Positions 35,430-43,682 are shown, counted from the first letter of the stretch. The stretch is DNA of 64,000 nucleotides from Lysinibacillus macroides (GCF_001281525.1 NZ_LGCI01000005.1:1468949-1532948); one strand, 5' to 3'. The notes: generated by a model not told the origin, from the sequence alone. Numbers and translations are program-made.

Positions 35430-36284
35430 TTATAAATGATTTAATGCTTTAACGCTTACCTTTACCGTTAAATCATGCTTACCACCTGTATAAACACCTT
35501 CTACGGGGCTTATATCACTATAATCACGGCCAATGCATAAAATAATATGGTTTTCTAATACTTCCACGTTATTTGTCGGGTCAAGACCAATCCAGCCAAT
35601 ACCAGGTATCATGACTTCCACCCAGGCATGTGTCGCAATATCACCGATAAGCCCTGAATTTTCATCCACATATAAATAACCACTAACATAGCGTGCTGGA
35701 ATCCCTTTTGCGCGCAGTACAGCCAGCATGACATGCGTAAAATCCTGACAAACGCCTCGCTTTAATGCAAATGCTTCGCTAGCAGTTGTTGTGACATCTG
35801 TTGCGGCTGGATCATAATCAAAGCTAGCATATAAATATTGCATTAAATTCAACGAAAACAGCACAGGATTTTCAGCATGACCGATCGCATGATAAACCTC
35901 CTCTAATTGCCGCTCTGACATAAATGTAAAATGAGTTTGCTTTAAATAAGGTAAATAATGCTCATAAAATAGCTGTGAGTGAAAGATAATCTGCATTTCA
36001 GGTGAATATTGGATACGCTGAATAAATGGTGCACGCTGAATACTAACAATAGAGGATGTATCAATCTCTAATGTTTGATGCTGCTCTGGAATATAAAAAG
36101 AACCAACTGTATTGCCCCAAATATCCGTATGCTCACGGGTAAGGGAGGAAGGCGTAATCGCAATTCGATAGGATAATAATCGCTGACGCTCATCACTGCG
36201 CGGCTTTAAACGAATGGTATTTAAGCTTTGATCGACTTCAGACTCATATTGAAAAATATTTGTATGCTGAATTTCAAATTTCAT
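35430..36284 (-). CDS. Transglutaminase-like cysteine peptidase family protein
   Basis: 284-residue protein: an N-terminal beta domain (bacterial transglutaminase-like N region, about 1-90) then a transglutaminase/papain-like core with Cys in KRGVCQDFTHVML, His in ATHAWVEV and Asp in GLDPTNN, a complete triad. Start at ATG 36284 with AAAAGGAAG 8 bases upstream; longer starts would overlap the alpha-E gene. Third gene of an operon with the ATP-grasp and alpha-E genes, a trio conserved across bacteria and predicted to make or cleave peptide/isopeptide bonds. Substrate unknown. Confidence 0.9.
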   Translation of the reverse strand: MKFEIQHTNIFQYESEVDQSLNTIRLKPRSDERQRLLSYRIAITPSSLTREHTDIWGNTVGSFYIPEQHQTLEIDTSSIVSIQRAPFIQRIQYSPEMQIIFHSQLFYEHYLPYLKQTHFTFMSERQLEEVYHAIGHAENPVLFSLNLMQYLYASFDYDPAATDVTTTASEAFALKRGVCQDFTHVMLAVLRAKGIPARYVSGYLYVDENSGLIGDIATHAWVEVMIPGIGWIGLDPTNNVEVLENHIILCIGRDYSDISPVEGVYTGGKHDLTVKVSVKALNHL

Positions 36285-36345
36285 CGTGTCCGCTTCCTTT
36301 TGCTTACTGACTTGCTTGTTGACAGGGAGCTGTGGTGGATTCCCT

Positions 36346-37311
36346 TCAAGGTTGTAGGTTGGGTTCATATAAATGATAGATTGTTGAAAATGCATCACCA
36401 AAGGCAATGCATTGCCCCAATCGTTCCTCCATAATGATAATAGCTTCATGAATATCCAGTTGTTCAAAATTAATCAAGTTCATTGTAGAAGCAAAGCGCT
36501 TTATCATTGCATGCAGCGTTAAAAATCTTACAGATGAAGTATCTTGCTCAATGGCTATGATAGCTTCTTCAATTTTTTGAAGACAAAACATGACTGAACA
36601 TGGAAAATGCTCATCCTGTACTAAATAGCGCATAACCGCTACTAAGTTCGTTTGACGATATTTACGCAGGAATGATTCCCTCGCTGCGGCAAGATCCAAT
36701 AAAAAGGTGCCATCCTCCTCCGCAAGAGATATAGCTGATTCTTTATGTTGCGCTAAAATAGTAACGATCATTCGAATGATTTTTTCTGCTCGTTCAAGCC
36801 ATTTGCCAATCTGCATAAAATAAAAGGGGAGATCGCGATCCATCGTGCCTTCAATTAGTCCAGTTGCTTTTAATAAAGTTTTTCGTATATCCTGTAAAAA
36901 GGCTTGAAGCTCAATAAGTGGAATGGGGCGCTTTCTTGTCAATAAGGCCTGCTGCTTTGTTAAATAAAAAGCATTTTGTATTTCCCATAGCTCTGCTGGC
37001 ATACTATCTCGTGTTACACGTGCATTTTCCCGCACAGCACGCAATGTCGTATGAAGTGCATTTCCATTTTTTGTTGAAAATAGCAGATAATCAATTAATG
37101 GATTAACACGTAGAGCTGTGTAATTCGATAAATATTCCTGTTTAGAAGCACAAATATTTAAGATAGCCTCCCAATGATCAAGATAATCATGCTCTTTTCC
37201 CGATTGCTCCAGCATATTCAACAGCTGTACCTGTAATATATGTGCATTTGTTTGTGTACGTTCACTATACCGTGCCATCCAGTATAGTGCGTCCGCTACT
37301 CGACTTAGCAT
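36346..37311 (-). CDS. Alpha-E domain-containing protein (DUF403)
   Basis: All-helical 321-residue protein beginning MLSRVADALYWMARYSER, the signature of the alpha-E family, which occurs next to circularly permuted ATP-grasp proteins, sometimes fused to them. Role unknown; proposed partner in peptide ligation. Start at ATG 37311, with AAGGAGG 9 bases upstream; the ATG three codons earlier touches the ribosome site. Its start lies inside the end of the ATP-grasp gene (47-bp overlap), so the two are translationally coupled. Confidence 0.9.
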   Translation of the reverse strand: MLSRVADALYWMARYSERTQTNAHILQVQLLNMLEQSGKEHDYLDHWEAILNICASKQEYLSNYTALRVNPLIDYLLFSTKNGNALHTTLRAVRENARVTRDSMPAELWEIQNAFYLTKQQALLTRKRPIPLIELQAFLQDIRKTLLKATGLIEGTMDRDLPFYFMQIGKWLERAEKIIRMIVTILAQHKESAISLAEEDGTFLLDLAAARESFLRKYRQTNLVAVMRYLVQDEHFPCSVMFCLQKIEEAIIAIEQDTSSVRFLTLHAMIKRFASTMNLINFEQLDIHEAIIIMEERLGQCIAFGDAFSTIYHLYEPNLQP

Positions 37312-38755
37312 GCTGCACATCCTCCTTTAGTATCCAAGTATCCTTAGCGCCGCCACCTTGCGATGAATTGACAATCAATGATCCTTCCTGTAATGCCACG
37401 CGCGATAAACCACCAGGTAATACATAGCAGTCATCACTTTTTATCACATACACACGTAAATCAACATGGCAAGGATAAAAGCGTCCTTGCTGAAACGCAG
37501 GTGCTCGTGATAGCTTGATCGTTGGCTGTGCAATATATTGCAGGGGCTGTGCTACTATTTTTTGTTTAAATAGAGCAATTTCTTCCTCGCTTGCATGTGG
37601 GCCAATCAGCATATCATAGCCCCCAGAGGCACCGACATTTTTAATAACGAGCTCCTGTAAATGCTCCAGCACCCATGCACGCTGACGCTCATCTCCTAAA
37701 TGATAGGTTTTTACATTCGGTAAAATAGGCTCCTCCTGCAAATAGTAACGAATCATCTCAGGTACATAGGCATACATCGCCTTATCATCCGCCACACCAT
37801 TACCCACAGCATTTAAAATGGCCACATTTCCTGCTTGATACGCTGCCATTAAAGAGGGAACGCCCAATAAGGAATCCTCTCGAAATACAATAGGGTCTAA
37901 AAAATCATCATCAATCCGGCGATAAATAATATCGATTTGCTGCAAGCCATAAATTGTTTTCATATAAACTTTTAAATCTTTCACTACTAAATCGCGCCCC
38001 TCAACGAGCTGAATATTTAAGTGTTGGGCTAAAAACACGTGATCATAATAAGCTGAGTTATACATACCTGCTGTTAGTAACACAGCTTTTGGCTCTCGCT
38101 CTGCTGGCATAGAGGGGGAGCGATGGGCTAGCAATGCTTTTTGCATATAAACGATGTGCTTATCGAGGGAGCGTATCGTATGCTTGGAGAAAAATTCAGG
38201 ATATACCTCTTTCATGACATGACGATTTTGAAAAACATAGGAAATACCAGAAGGGTTACGTAAATTATCCTCTAATACATGATAATTACCATGCTCATCG
38301 CGAATTAAATCAATCCCCGCTAAAAAGATATGATTAGCAATTGGAACCTTCAGCCCTTTCATTGTTAGCGCATAATAAGGATTATTTTCAACAAGCTGTC
38401 TTGGAATATGTCCATCTCGAATAATTGCTTGAGCCCCGTAAATATCCTGTAAAAATAAATTTAAAGCCTTGACACGCTGTTTTACACCAGCCTCAATGGT
38501 TGCCCATTGTACATGTGGAATAATAATGGGCACACAATCAAAGGGCATTGTGCGCTCTGTTCCATCCTGCGCACCGTATACTGTAAAGGTAATTCCTTGT
38601 GTAAGAAAACTTGTCTGTGCCTGGCGATATTTTTCTTCAAGCTGCTCCTGAGAAAACATGGCTAGCTTGCGATAAAATGAACGATAATGCGGCTTGGGCT
38701 GAGTACCTTCAAACATTTCATCAAAGAATAAGCTGGAGTCATAGAAATTGATCAT
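37265..38755 (-). CDS. Circularly permuted ATP-grasp family protein
   Basis: 496-residue predicted amide/peptide-bond-forming ligase (former DUF404/DUF407, CP_ATPgrasp). Visible family features: NPYYALTMKGLKVPIANHIF, DLIRDEHGNYHVLEDNLRNP with PSGISYVFQNR, a later RRIDDDFLDP and the C-terminal KNVGASGGYDMLIG glycine-rich loop. Start at ATG 38755, with GGAGGC 9 bases upstream. First gene of the ATP-grasp / alpha-E / transglutaminase operon. Comparative work on amidoligases proposed that such trios synthesise and process a peptide tag; the product is not known. Confidence 0.92.
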   Translation of the reverse strand: MINFYDSSLFFDEMFEGTQPKPHYRSFYRKLAMFSQEQLEEKYRQAQTSFLTQGITFTVYGAQDGTERTMPFDCVPIIIPHVQWATIEAGVKQRVKALNLFLQDIYGAQAIIRDGHIPRQLVENNPYYALTMKGLKVPIANHIFLAGIDLIRDEHGNYHVLEDNLRNPSGISYVFQNRHVMKEVYPEFFSKHTIRSLDKHIVYMQKALLAHRSPSMPAEREPKAVLLTAGMYNSAYYDHVFLAQHLNIQLVEGRDLVVKDLKVYMKTIYGLQQIDIIYRRIDDDFLDPIVFREDSLLGVPSLMAAYQAGNVAILNAVGNGVADDKAMYAYVPEMIRYYLQEEPILPNVKTYHLGDERQRAWVLEHLQELVIKNVGASGGYDMLIGPHASEEEIALFKQKIVAQPLQYIAQPTIKLSRAPAFQQGRFYPCHVDLRVYVIKSDDCYVLPGGLSRVALQEGSLIVNSSQGGGAKDTWILKEDVQHAKSSSGRTILDGTV

Positions 38756-38833
38756 AATAGCATCGCCTCCGAATTTAAGTAGTGGTGAAAACATGTTACA
38801 CTGTGAATAAATAGATAAAAGGAGCTAATAGTT

Positions 38834-39247
38834 ATGACACTGATTAACTTAATGCAAGCCTATGAAATAGATAAGCTATCCAAACTACAGTTAGCAGATG
38901 AGGAAATTTTACAAGCTTTACGAGCAGGGGATATATCAGCTTGGCAGCAACAAGTGCCAAACTATGAATTTCAAGAAACAATGGCACTCTATCAGGAAGG
39001 GGAACAAAAATTCTTAGCTGCCTTACATGGCCATTATCAAATCAAATATGTAACATTGCCAGGCATCCAACGTTTATTACAACTACGCTTTCAATTAGAG
39101 GCAGGCAAGGATTACGAACTAGAAGAAACCGGTATCCAGCATTTAACATGTAATAGTGAAACAATCGACAAGCTTCAGCAAATGCTCTCCAGCAATTGGT
39201 CACTCACAAAGCAAGCAGATGGTACATACGCTATATTTGTAAAATAA
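38834..39247 (+). CDS. Hypothetical protein (137 aa), divergent from the ATP-grasp operon
   Basis: Not recognised. A 137-residue soluble, acidic, Gln/Leu-rich protein (NLMQAYEIDKLSKLQLADEEIL, then WQQQVPNYEF). AAAAGGAGC lies 9 bases before the ATG. It is transcribed divergently from the ATP-grasp operon across 78 bp, so the two promoters overlap; a regulatory or accessory role for that system is possible but unsupported by motif. A terminator lies 135 bp downstream. Confidence 0.75.
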   Translation: MTLINLMQAYEIDKLSKLQLADEEILQALRAGDISAWQQQVPNYEFQETMALYQEGEQKFLAALHGHYQIKYVTLPGIQRLLQLRFQLEAGKDYELEETGIQHLTCNSETIDKLQQMLSSNWSLTKQADGTYAIFVK

Positions 39248-39634
39248 TGTAACATTCGTTATGAGAAGAATCGACATAGGTAGTTATCCATCTTCTGCTT
39301 TTTCAAATCGTTTCACAGCGCAAAAAGTCTCTACTACATGTTAATATTCATAACCAATGAATTTTATACCTGCTATTGCAAAAGTCCTCTTTACTGACAG
39401 AGGATTTTTTTATTTTTATACAGAACATTTGTTCTTTGTGTCCAAAAAGGGCATTTTTATTAAAATCAAAATACAAAAAAGTATGTGACACTGTTCCACA
39501 TGCTTTGATAGCTAAATTTCTGATCATTTTTTACCCATTCATGTTGATGAACATAATTTTTTGTATGGCAGTCTATCCTTTACATCTATTCTATATTCTT
39601 TACCATGGATTATAAAAAACGTTCCCAAATTTAT
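39248..39634 (+). other. Non-coding interval with two terminator hairpins
   Basis: TCCTCT and AGAGGA (within 39382-39409) form a stem with a long T-run, a terminator for the gene at 38834. At 39614-39652 a 16-bp inverted repeat (ACGTTCCCAAA ... TTTGGGAACGT with A/T flanks) forms a second, bidirectional terminator. A 79-codon frame at 39376-39615 has no ribosome site and is not accepted as a gene. Confidence 0.6.
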
Positions 39635-39653
39635 ATTTGGGAACGTTTTTTAT
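39635..39653 (+). repeat. Direct repeat copy 1 (19 bp)
   Basis: ATTTGGGAACGTTTTTTAT, identical to 40408-40426. The two copies enclose the small-gene cassette; copy 1 is also the right arm of a long inverted repeat. Confidence 0.75.
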
Positions 39654-39667
39654 AGTAAAGAAAATAC

Positions 39668-39710
39668 AAAAGCTCCATTTTGAAAAAGGATTAATCAAAA
39701 TGAAGCTTTT
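39668..39710 (-). terminator. Terminator of the zinc-ribbon gene
   Basis: AAAAGCTCCATTTTGA (39668-39683) pairs with 39695-39710 with one internal mismatch. Its loop region closely matches the hairpin at 29836-29870. Confidence 0.65.
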
Positions 39711-39714
39711 CATT

Positions 39715-39936
39715 TTAGCTAAGATTATGAGGTTCATCTACAAACATCCCTAAAATATAACCACAATCTTGGCAATAGTATGAACTTATTTTAGAATTCT
39801 TTCTTTGGTGAGAATTAAGTGGTGCGTTTGTTTTAAATGATTCTTCAGGAAACATATGAAGTGGAGCATGAGCAGCTCGAATAATTCCCTTACGAATATC
39901 CTTATTATTACACTGTGGACATATCTTCAATTCCAT
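39715..39936 (-). CDS. Small zinc-ribbon protein (73 aa)
   Basis: 73 residues with two CxxC knuckles, CPQC (6-9) and CQDC (about 55-58), that together would bind one zinc; the middle is basic and polar. Otherwise unrecognised. GGAGGGG lies 5-6 bases before the ATG. It lies in the interval bounded by 19-bp direct repeats next to a tyrosine recombinase, together with two other small minus-strand reading frames, so it may be part of an acquired cassette. Confidence 0.72.
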   Translation of the reverse strand: MELKICPQCNNKDIRKGIIRAAHAPLHMFPEESFKTNAPLNSHQRKNSKISSYYCQDCGYILGMFVDEPHNLS

Positions 39937-40068
39937 AGTAACCCCTCCATAAGCTTTTTCTATATTCTATCTATTATAAACTTTTTCAGGTCTCCCTGTT
40001 TAAGCACTTCAGGAATAAACATATCTATTAATAAAAGCATGCGGCTTAAATAAAACAAAACAGCTAGC

Positions 40069-40164
40069 TTATAGTTCACTTGTCATTTCATACTTTTTTA
40101 TAATTTCTAAACCATTATAAAGTTCTATTTCTGCTGTAGTTGAATCATAACTCAATTTGTACAT
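40069..40164 (-). CDS. Small protein (31 aa) in the direct-repeat cassette
   Basis: Minus-strand frame from ATG 40164 (MYKLSYDSTTAEIELYNGLE) to TAA at 40069. AGGAG is 8 bases upstream and overlaps the TGA of the preceding frameshifted gene, so translation would be coupled. The beta-strand-like repeat of hydrophobic residues and ideal ribosome site support it. No known family. Confidence 0.5.
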   Translation of the reverse strand: MYKLSYDSTTAEIELYNGLEIIKKYEMTSEL

Positions 40165-40169
40165 ACTTT

Positions 40170-40371
40170 TCACTCCTGTTGTCTTAAGATTTTCCCATTT
40201 ACTAAAACATGTTGAAGCTCAGGGTATTGATATAAAGCTCGCTCTAAATCAATTAATGTTAAATATCGTATCTTTATAGTATGTTCTTTTTCTAAATGAT
40301 GTAAATAATCAATTTGGTCACTAGTTAACTCTAATTATATCTCTTACATTGAAATATCCATTTCCTTTCAT
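40170..40371 (-). pseudogene. Frameshifted small gene (about 66 codons)
   Basis: MKGNGYFNVRDII reads from ATG 40371, then hits a stop. Shifting by one base near 40333-40337 (an extra A) continues as ELTSDQIDYLHHLEKEH and on through IRYLTLIDLERALYQYPELQ to a TGA at 40170. The second part is clearly protein-like. The pair reads as one gene broken by a single-base insertion, or as a sequencing error. Family not recognised. Confidence 0.5.
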
Positions 40372-40407
40372 AGCCTAGGTAAAATTAAATGATCTACTCT
40401 AAATACA

Positions 40408-40426
40408 ATTTGGGAACGTTTTTTAT
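40408..40426 (+). repeat. Direct repeat copy 2 (19 bp)
   Basis: Identical to 39635-39653; lies 31 bases before the start of the tyrosine recombinase gene. Confidence 0.75.
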
Positions 40427-40457
40427 GATAAAATAGAAAGCAACCAGAGGTGATTTT

Positions 40458-41411
40458 ATGCAAAAAACAAAACTACCAAAAATCATAAAGGACTTTCTTA
40501 TTTATTTAACAACCATTAAAGGCAAATCACAGCGCACAAGAAAAGAATATGAATATGATTTACTATTATTTTTCCGCTTCTACAAGGCTGTGCAGGAGGA
40601 TGTAGCTGCTGATCACTTAGCAGCCATTGATATTGCTAGTATTTCCATTGATGATATTCGTGAGATTACATTAGAGGACCTCTATTTATTTATGGAATAT
40701 TGTGAGGTACAGCGTGGCAATTCGGCTGCGACAAGGGCACGCAAAGTTGCCACCTTAAAATCCTTCTTTAAATACATAAAGGGGAAGCGTCGGCTAATCG
40801 AGGAAAATCCAGCAGATGAATTAGAAACACCAAAAATTGGACGCAAAAGACCAATCTATCTAAATATGCAGGAGGCAACACAATTTATGGATGGTCTACA
40901 GGCTTCTCCACGCAATTACTGCATCATGATGTTTTTCTTAAATCTAGGAATCCGTGTCACAGAGCTTTGCCAGCTGAATAAGTCTTCCATTCAAGGGCGT
41001 TATTTAACAGTCGTTGGAAAGGGCAATAAGGAGCGCACCGTTTATTTAAATGATAGCTGTATACAGGCTCTGGAAGATTATGAAAACAGCGGTAAAACAA
41101 CCTATAAGGGGGAGGGCGAGGAGCCGCTTTTTGTCTCACAAAAGGGCACACGACTTACGCGCCAAACCGTTGCAAGAATTGTAAAACGCATTAATCAGCA
41201 ATCAGGGTTACAAAAGGAGCGCTTAACACCACATAAGCTGCGCCATACCTCCGCCACAATGATGTATAAGGCAGGCGCTGATATTCGTAGCCTGCAACAT
41301 ATTTTAGGGCATTCCAGTGTCGCAACCACCCAAATTTACACCCATATCGAGGACGAACAGCTGCAACAGGTACTCGACAACAATCCATTTAATACTGCTC
41401 ACAAAAAATAA
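40458..41411 (+). CDS. Tyrosine-type recombinase/integrase (XerC/D-like)
   Basis: 317-residue site-specific recombinase with an N-terminal SAM-like core-binding domain (about 5-105) and an intact catalytic domain: Arg in LGIRVTEL, Lys in VGKGNKER, HKLRHTSAT (His, Arg, His), LGHSSVATTQIYTH with the nucleophile Tyr. AGAGGTG precedes the ATG. It resembles XerC/XerD in length, but the context (next to a 19-bp direct repeat and a cassette of small genes, not a housekeeping operon) suggests it could act on those repeats. Which Xer class it belongs to is not resolved. Confidence 0.88.
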   Translation: MQKTKLPKIIKDFLIYLTTIKGKSQRTRKEYEYDLLLFFRFYKAVQEDVAADHLAAIDIASISIDDIREITLEDLYLFMEYCEVQRGNSAATRARKVATLKSFFKYIKGKRRLIEENPADELETPKIGRKRPIYLNMQEATQFMDGLQASPRNYCIMMFFLNLGIRVTELCQLNKSSIQGRYLTVVGKGNKERTVYLNDSCIQALEDYENSGKTTYKGEGEEPLFVSQKGTRLTRQTVARIVKRINQQSGLQKERLTPHKLRHTSATMMYKAGADIRSLQHILGHSSVATTQIYTHIEDEQLQQVLDNNPFNTAHKK

Positions 41412-41420
41412 GAAGAAATA

Positions 41421-41452
41421 GGGTCATCGGCTTGATTTTTAGCCAATGACCC
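41421..41452 (+). terminator. Terminator of the recombinase gene
   Basis: AGGGTCAT plus GGCT pair with AGCC plus ATGACCCT (one mismatch), followed by AAAATTTTT. Confidence 0.75.
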
Positions 41453-41477
41453 TAAAATTTTTCCCTAATAAAAAAAT

Positions 41478-41504
41478 TGAAACTTTTTGGCTGAGTACCG
41501 TCTC
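41478..41504 (+). promoter_or_regulatory. ECF-sigma-type promoter
   Basis: TGAAAC (41478-41483), 15-bp spacer, CGTCTC (41499-41504), the form recognised by SigW/SigV-like factors. It precedes an ECF sigma gene and so suggests autoregulation. Confidence 0.65.
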
Positions 41505-41528
41505 TAATGAACGAGAGGAGGTTGGAGC

Positions 41529-42074
41529 ATGAACGAAAGAAAACTAGTAAAAAAGGCGATAAAGGGCAACAAAGAAGCGTTTGAAAAACTTCTCGTTCTA
41601 CATAGCAATCAATTGTATCGCACTGCCTTTTTATATGTAGGAAATCGTGAAGATGCATTAGATATTGTACAAGAAGCCGCTTATAAAGGGCTTTTAGCAA
41701 TAGGTCAGTTAAGAAATGAGGAATTTTTCTTAACATGGCTCACAAAAATTTTAATGCATTGTGCTTTTGATGTCATAAAAAAGAAGAAACAAGAAATGCC
41801 CATTGAAAAAATAATGGAGCTTTCATCTGAAAAATTAGAAAAAAGAGATACACATTTAGATTTAGTAGAGGTGATCCATCAATTAAAAGCCTCTTATCGG
41901 GATGCTATTATTCTATTTTATTTTCATGATTTGCCGATTAGTGAGGTAGCCAAAATAATGAATATTCCTGAAAATACAGTGAAAACATACCTTTATCGTG
42001 GCAAGGGACAGTTAAAAAAACTACTAAGGGGGGATGGTTACAATGGAGAAGAAACCGTTTCAAGTAGAATATGA
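41529..42074 (+). CDS. ECF-type RNA polymerase sigma factor
   Basis: 181-residue group 4 sigma factor. Region 2 (about 20-90) includes AFLYVGNREDALDIVQEAAY and region 4 (about 120-170) includes the helix-turn-helix LPISEVAKIMNIPENTVKTYLYRGK. It has no region 1 or 3. GAGGAGG precedes the ATG. The stop overlaps the downstream DUF4179 gene by 32 bp, the usual sigma/anti-sigma arrangement. Likely responds to envelope stress and transcribes its own operon from the TGAAAC/CGTCTC promoter. Confidence 0.93.
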   Translation: MNERKLVKKAIKGNKEAFEKLLVLHSNQLYRTAFLYVGNREDALDIVQEAAYKGLLAIGQLRNEEFFLTWLTKILMHCAFDVIKKKKQEMPIEKIMELSSEKLEKRDTHLDLVEVIHQLKASYRDAIILFYFHDLPISEVAKIMNIPENTVKTYLYRGKGQLKKLLRGDGYNGEETVSSRI

Positions 42075-43389
42075 AAAGATTGAAGTACCGCAGGAGGAGG
42101 TTTTACAGGCTATACAGACTGGTATTAATCGAGCAACGGCTACAAAAAGTGTAAAAAAACGTTTAAAACCTTATCTACTAGCAGCAACAGCAGCACTTTT
42201 TATTACAGCGAGCTTTATCTCTCCATCTTTATCATACGTCATGGCTGAAGTACCTTTTATCGGCAAGGTATATGAAAATATGAATGATTTAGTCGGCAGA
42301 AATTTAGCCTCACAACAATTAATTACCGAATTAAATGAAACAGCCAGCAATCAGGGCATTGATATTAGCATTAAAAGTGCCTATTATGATGGCGCAGTGA
42401 TGGGCGTTACTTTTTATATCACTGGTGATGCTCAAACAGAAGCTGATGGCAGATTGAAGGGCTTTTATGAACTATTTGATGGGAAGGAAGAGATAGCAGA
42501 TAGTAAAGAACTGGTCTATTTAGATCCTACTGAGGATGGCTATGTAGGTCATATTCGATTATATTATCCAAAAACGGAGCTACCGCCTAACACAACTTTT
42601 CCACTTGAATTTAAGCGTATAGGCACAAAAGAGGGTGCTTGGAAGTTTGATGTGCCGATTCAGCAATTACCGTATAAAACCATTCAGCTTCAGCAAAAAA
42701 GCAGTGCTATAGATACAGGTGTAAGCGTGTTGTTTGATGCCATTATACAAGGACAGGCATCCACTGCGATTAATTATACAGCTACCTTTCCCCGTGAAGG
42801 AAAGCATGATCAAGTAAGATTAGAAATTTTTGATGATAAAGGAAGACAACTCCCATTATTAGCAGATGGTATTGATTTAGAAACGTCTAAGGATCAGCAT
42901 TCTATAACCGTTAAAGGAAGAACGATCATACCACAGCCCCTAGCAGAAGTAACAAGCTATTTAACAATCTCTCCAAAAGTAGCTGTCTATGAAAAGGATC
43001 GGTTTATCACATTAGAACAACCAACGCCGATTCATATTGACTCTGCTCGACAAAAGCTAGGTATAACAGTAGAAAAGATAACATTAAAGGACGAAAAATT
43101 GACGATTGATTTCCACTTCAATAGTGAACATAAAGATTTTATACTGTTTGAAAACTTTGCTCGAAACAATGTCGAACTTGTTGAAGAATCTGAAGAAGAA
43201 GTGTACAAGAAGCCGATCAAACATACCACAAAAGCGATAGATAAAGATAACTTACGCTTTCGGAGTACATTTAATATTGGGACAGTGCATGATTTTAGTA
43301 CAGATACCTATGTTCTAAGGGTCAATTTCAATGCACTACATGCAAATATACCTGTTGAATTGGATGCAGTAAAAGCTGATTTGAATTAA
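42043..43389 (+). CDS. DUF4179 protein, probable membrane anti-sigma factor
   Basis: 448-residue single-pass protein: a cytoplasmic N-terminus of about 45 residues that would bind the sigma factor, a transmembrane segment (about 47-68, LAATAALFITASFISPSL), then a large extracellular beta-rich DUF4179 region. Start at ATG 42043, with GGGGGG 9 bases upstream; an ATG three codons earlier is too near the ribosome site. Overlap with the ECF sigma gene supports the anti-sigma role, which is inferred from context and topology. Confidence 0.88.
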   Translation: MEKKPFQVEYEKIEVPQEEVLQAIQTGINRATATKSVKKRLKPYLLAATAALFITASFISPSLSYVMAEVPFIGKVYENMNDLVGRNLASQQLITELNETASNQGIDISIKSAYYDGAVMGVTFYITGDAQTEADGRLKGFYELFDGKEEIADSKELVYLDPTEDGYVGHIRLYYPKTELPPNTTFPLEFKRIGTKEGAWKFDVPIQQLPYKTIQLQQKSSAIDTGVSVLFDAIIQGQASTAINYTATFPREGKHDQVRLEIFDDKGRQLPLLADGIDLETSKDQHSITVKGRTIIPQPLAEVTSYLTISPKVAVYEKDRFITLEQPTPIHIDSARQKLGITVEKITLKDEKLTIDFHFNSEHKDFILFENFARNNVELVEESEEEVYKKPIKHTTKAIDKDNLRFRSTFNIGTVHDFSTDTYVLRVNFNALHANIPVELDAVKADLN

Positions 43390-43395
43390 ACAGCA

Positions 43396-43437
43396 GGGAA
43401 TTTGGCTTTCACGCAAAAAGCCAAATTCCCTTTTTTT
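43396..43437 (+). terminator. Terminator of the sigma/anti-sigma operon
   Basis: GGGAATTTGGCTTT (43396-43409) pairs perfectly with 43417-43430, followed by seven T. Confidence 0.92.
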
Positions 43438-43449
43438 AAAAAAGAATAC

Positions 43450-43478
43450 TTGACGGATAAAATAATCTGTTATATATT
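43450..43478 (+). promoter_or_regulatory. Promoter of the tandem mini-genes
   Basis: TTGACG (43450-43455), 17-bp spacer, TATATT (43473-43478). An AACTGT...ACAGTT hairpin lies in the short leader. Confidence 0.65.
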
Positions 43479-43532
43479 AAATAAAAATAATAACAACTGT
43501 TATAAAACAGTTTCTTTAGAGGAGGAATTTAT

Positions 43533-43682
43533 ATGTCAAAGTATCGTGAAGGCTATGAATTTTATTGTGAAATGTGTGAGCGCTATGGATTAGAACCAAT
43601 TTCTTTCCGCTATTATGTATTACAGCTATCACAGCAGCAGCTTTCTGCTTATAATATGCAAGCAAAACAATTAGGAATTTAA
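43533..43682 (+). CDS. Small protein, paralogue 1 (49 aa)
   Basis: Frame from ATG 43533 to TAA, with GAGGAGG 8 bases upstream and its own promoter. The sequence MSKYREGYEFYCEMCERYGL continues with EPISFRYYVLQLS and an Ala-Tyr-Asn tail. About 27 of 45 aligned positions equal those of the protein at 43805, so this is a duplicated, selected gene. Predicted helical, aromatic-rich and soluble; function unknown. Confidence 0.75.
   Translation: MSKYREGYEFYCEMCERYGLEPISFRYYVLQLSQQQLSAYNMQAKQLGI

Noticed and set aside
39376..39615. 79-codon plus-strand frame with hydrophobic C-terminus
   Set aside because: Starts inside a terminator hairpin, has no ribosome site, and the composition looks like translated AT-rich intergenic DNA.
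39654..40407. Second copy of the Tn7-like element
   Set aside because: It shares a hairpin core with the element at 29770, but no TGT...ACA ends, no 5-bp duplication and no end-repeat array were found.
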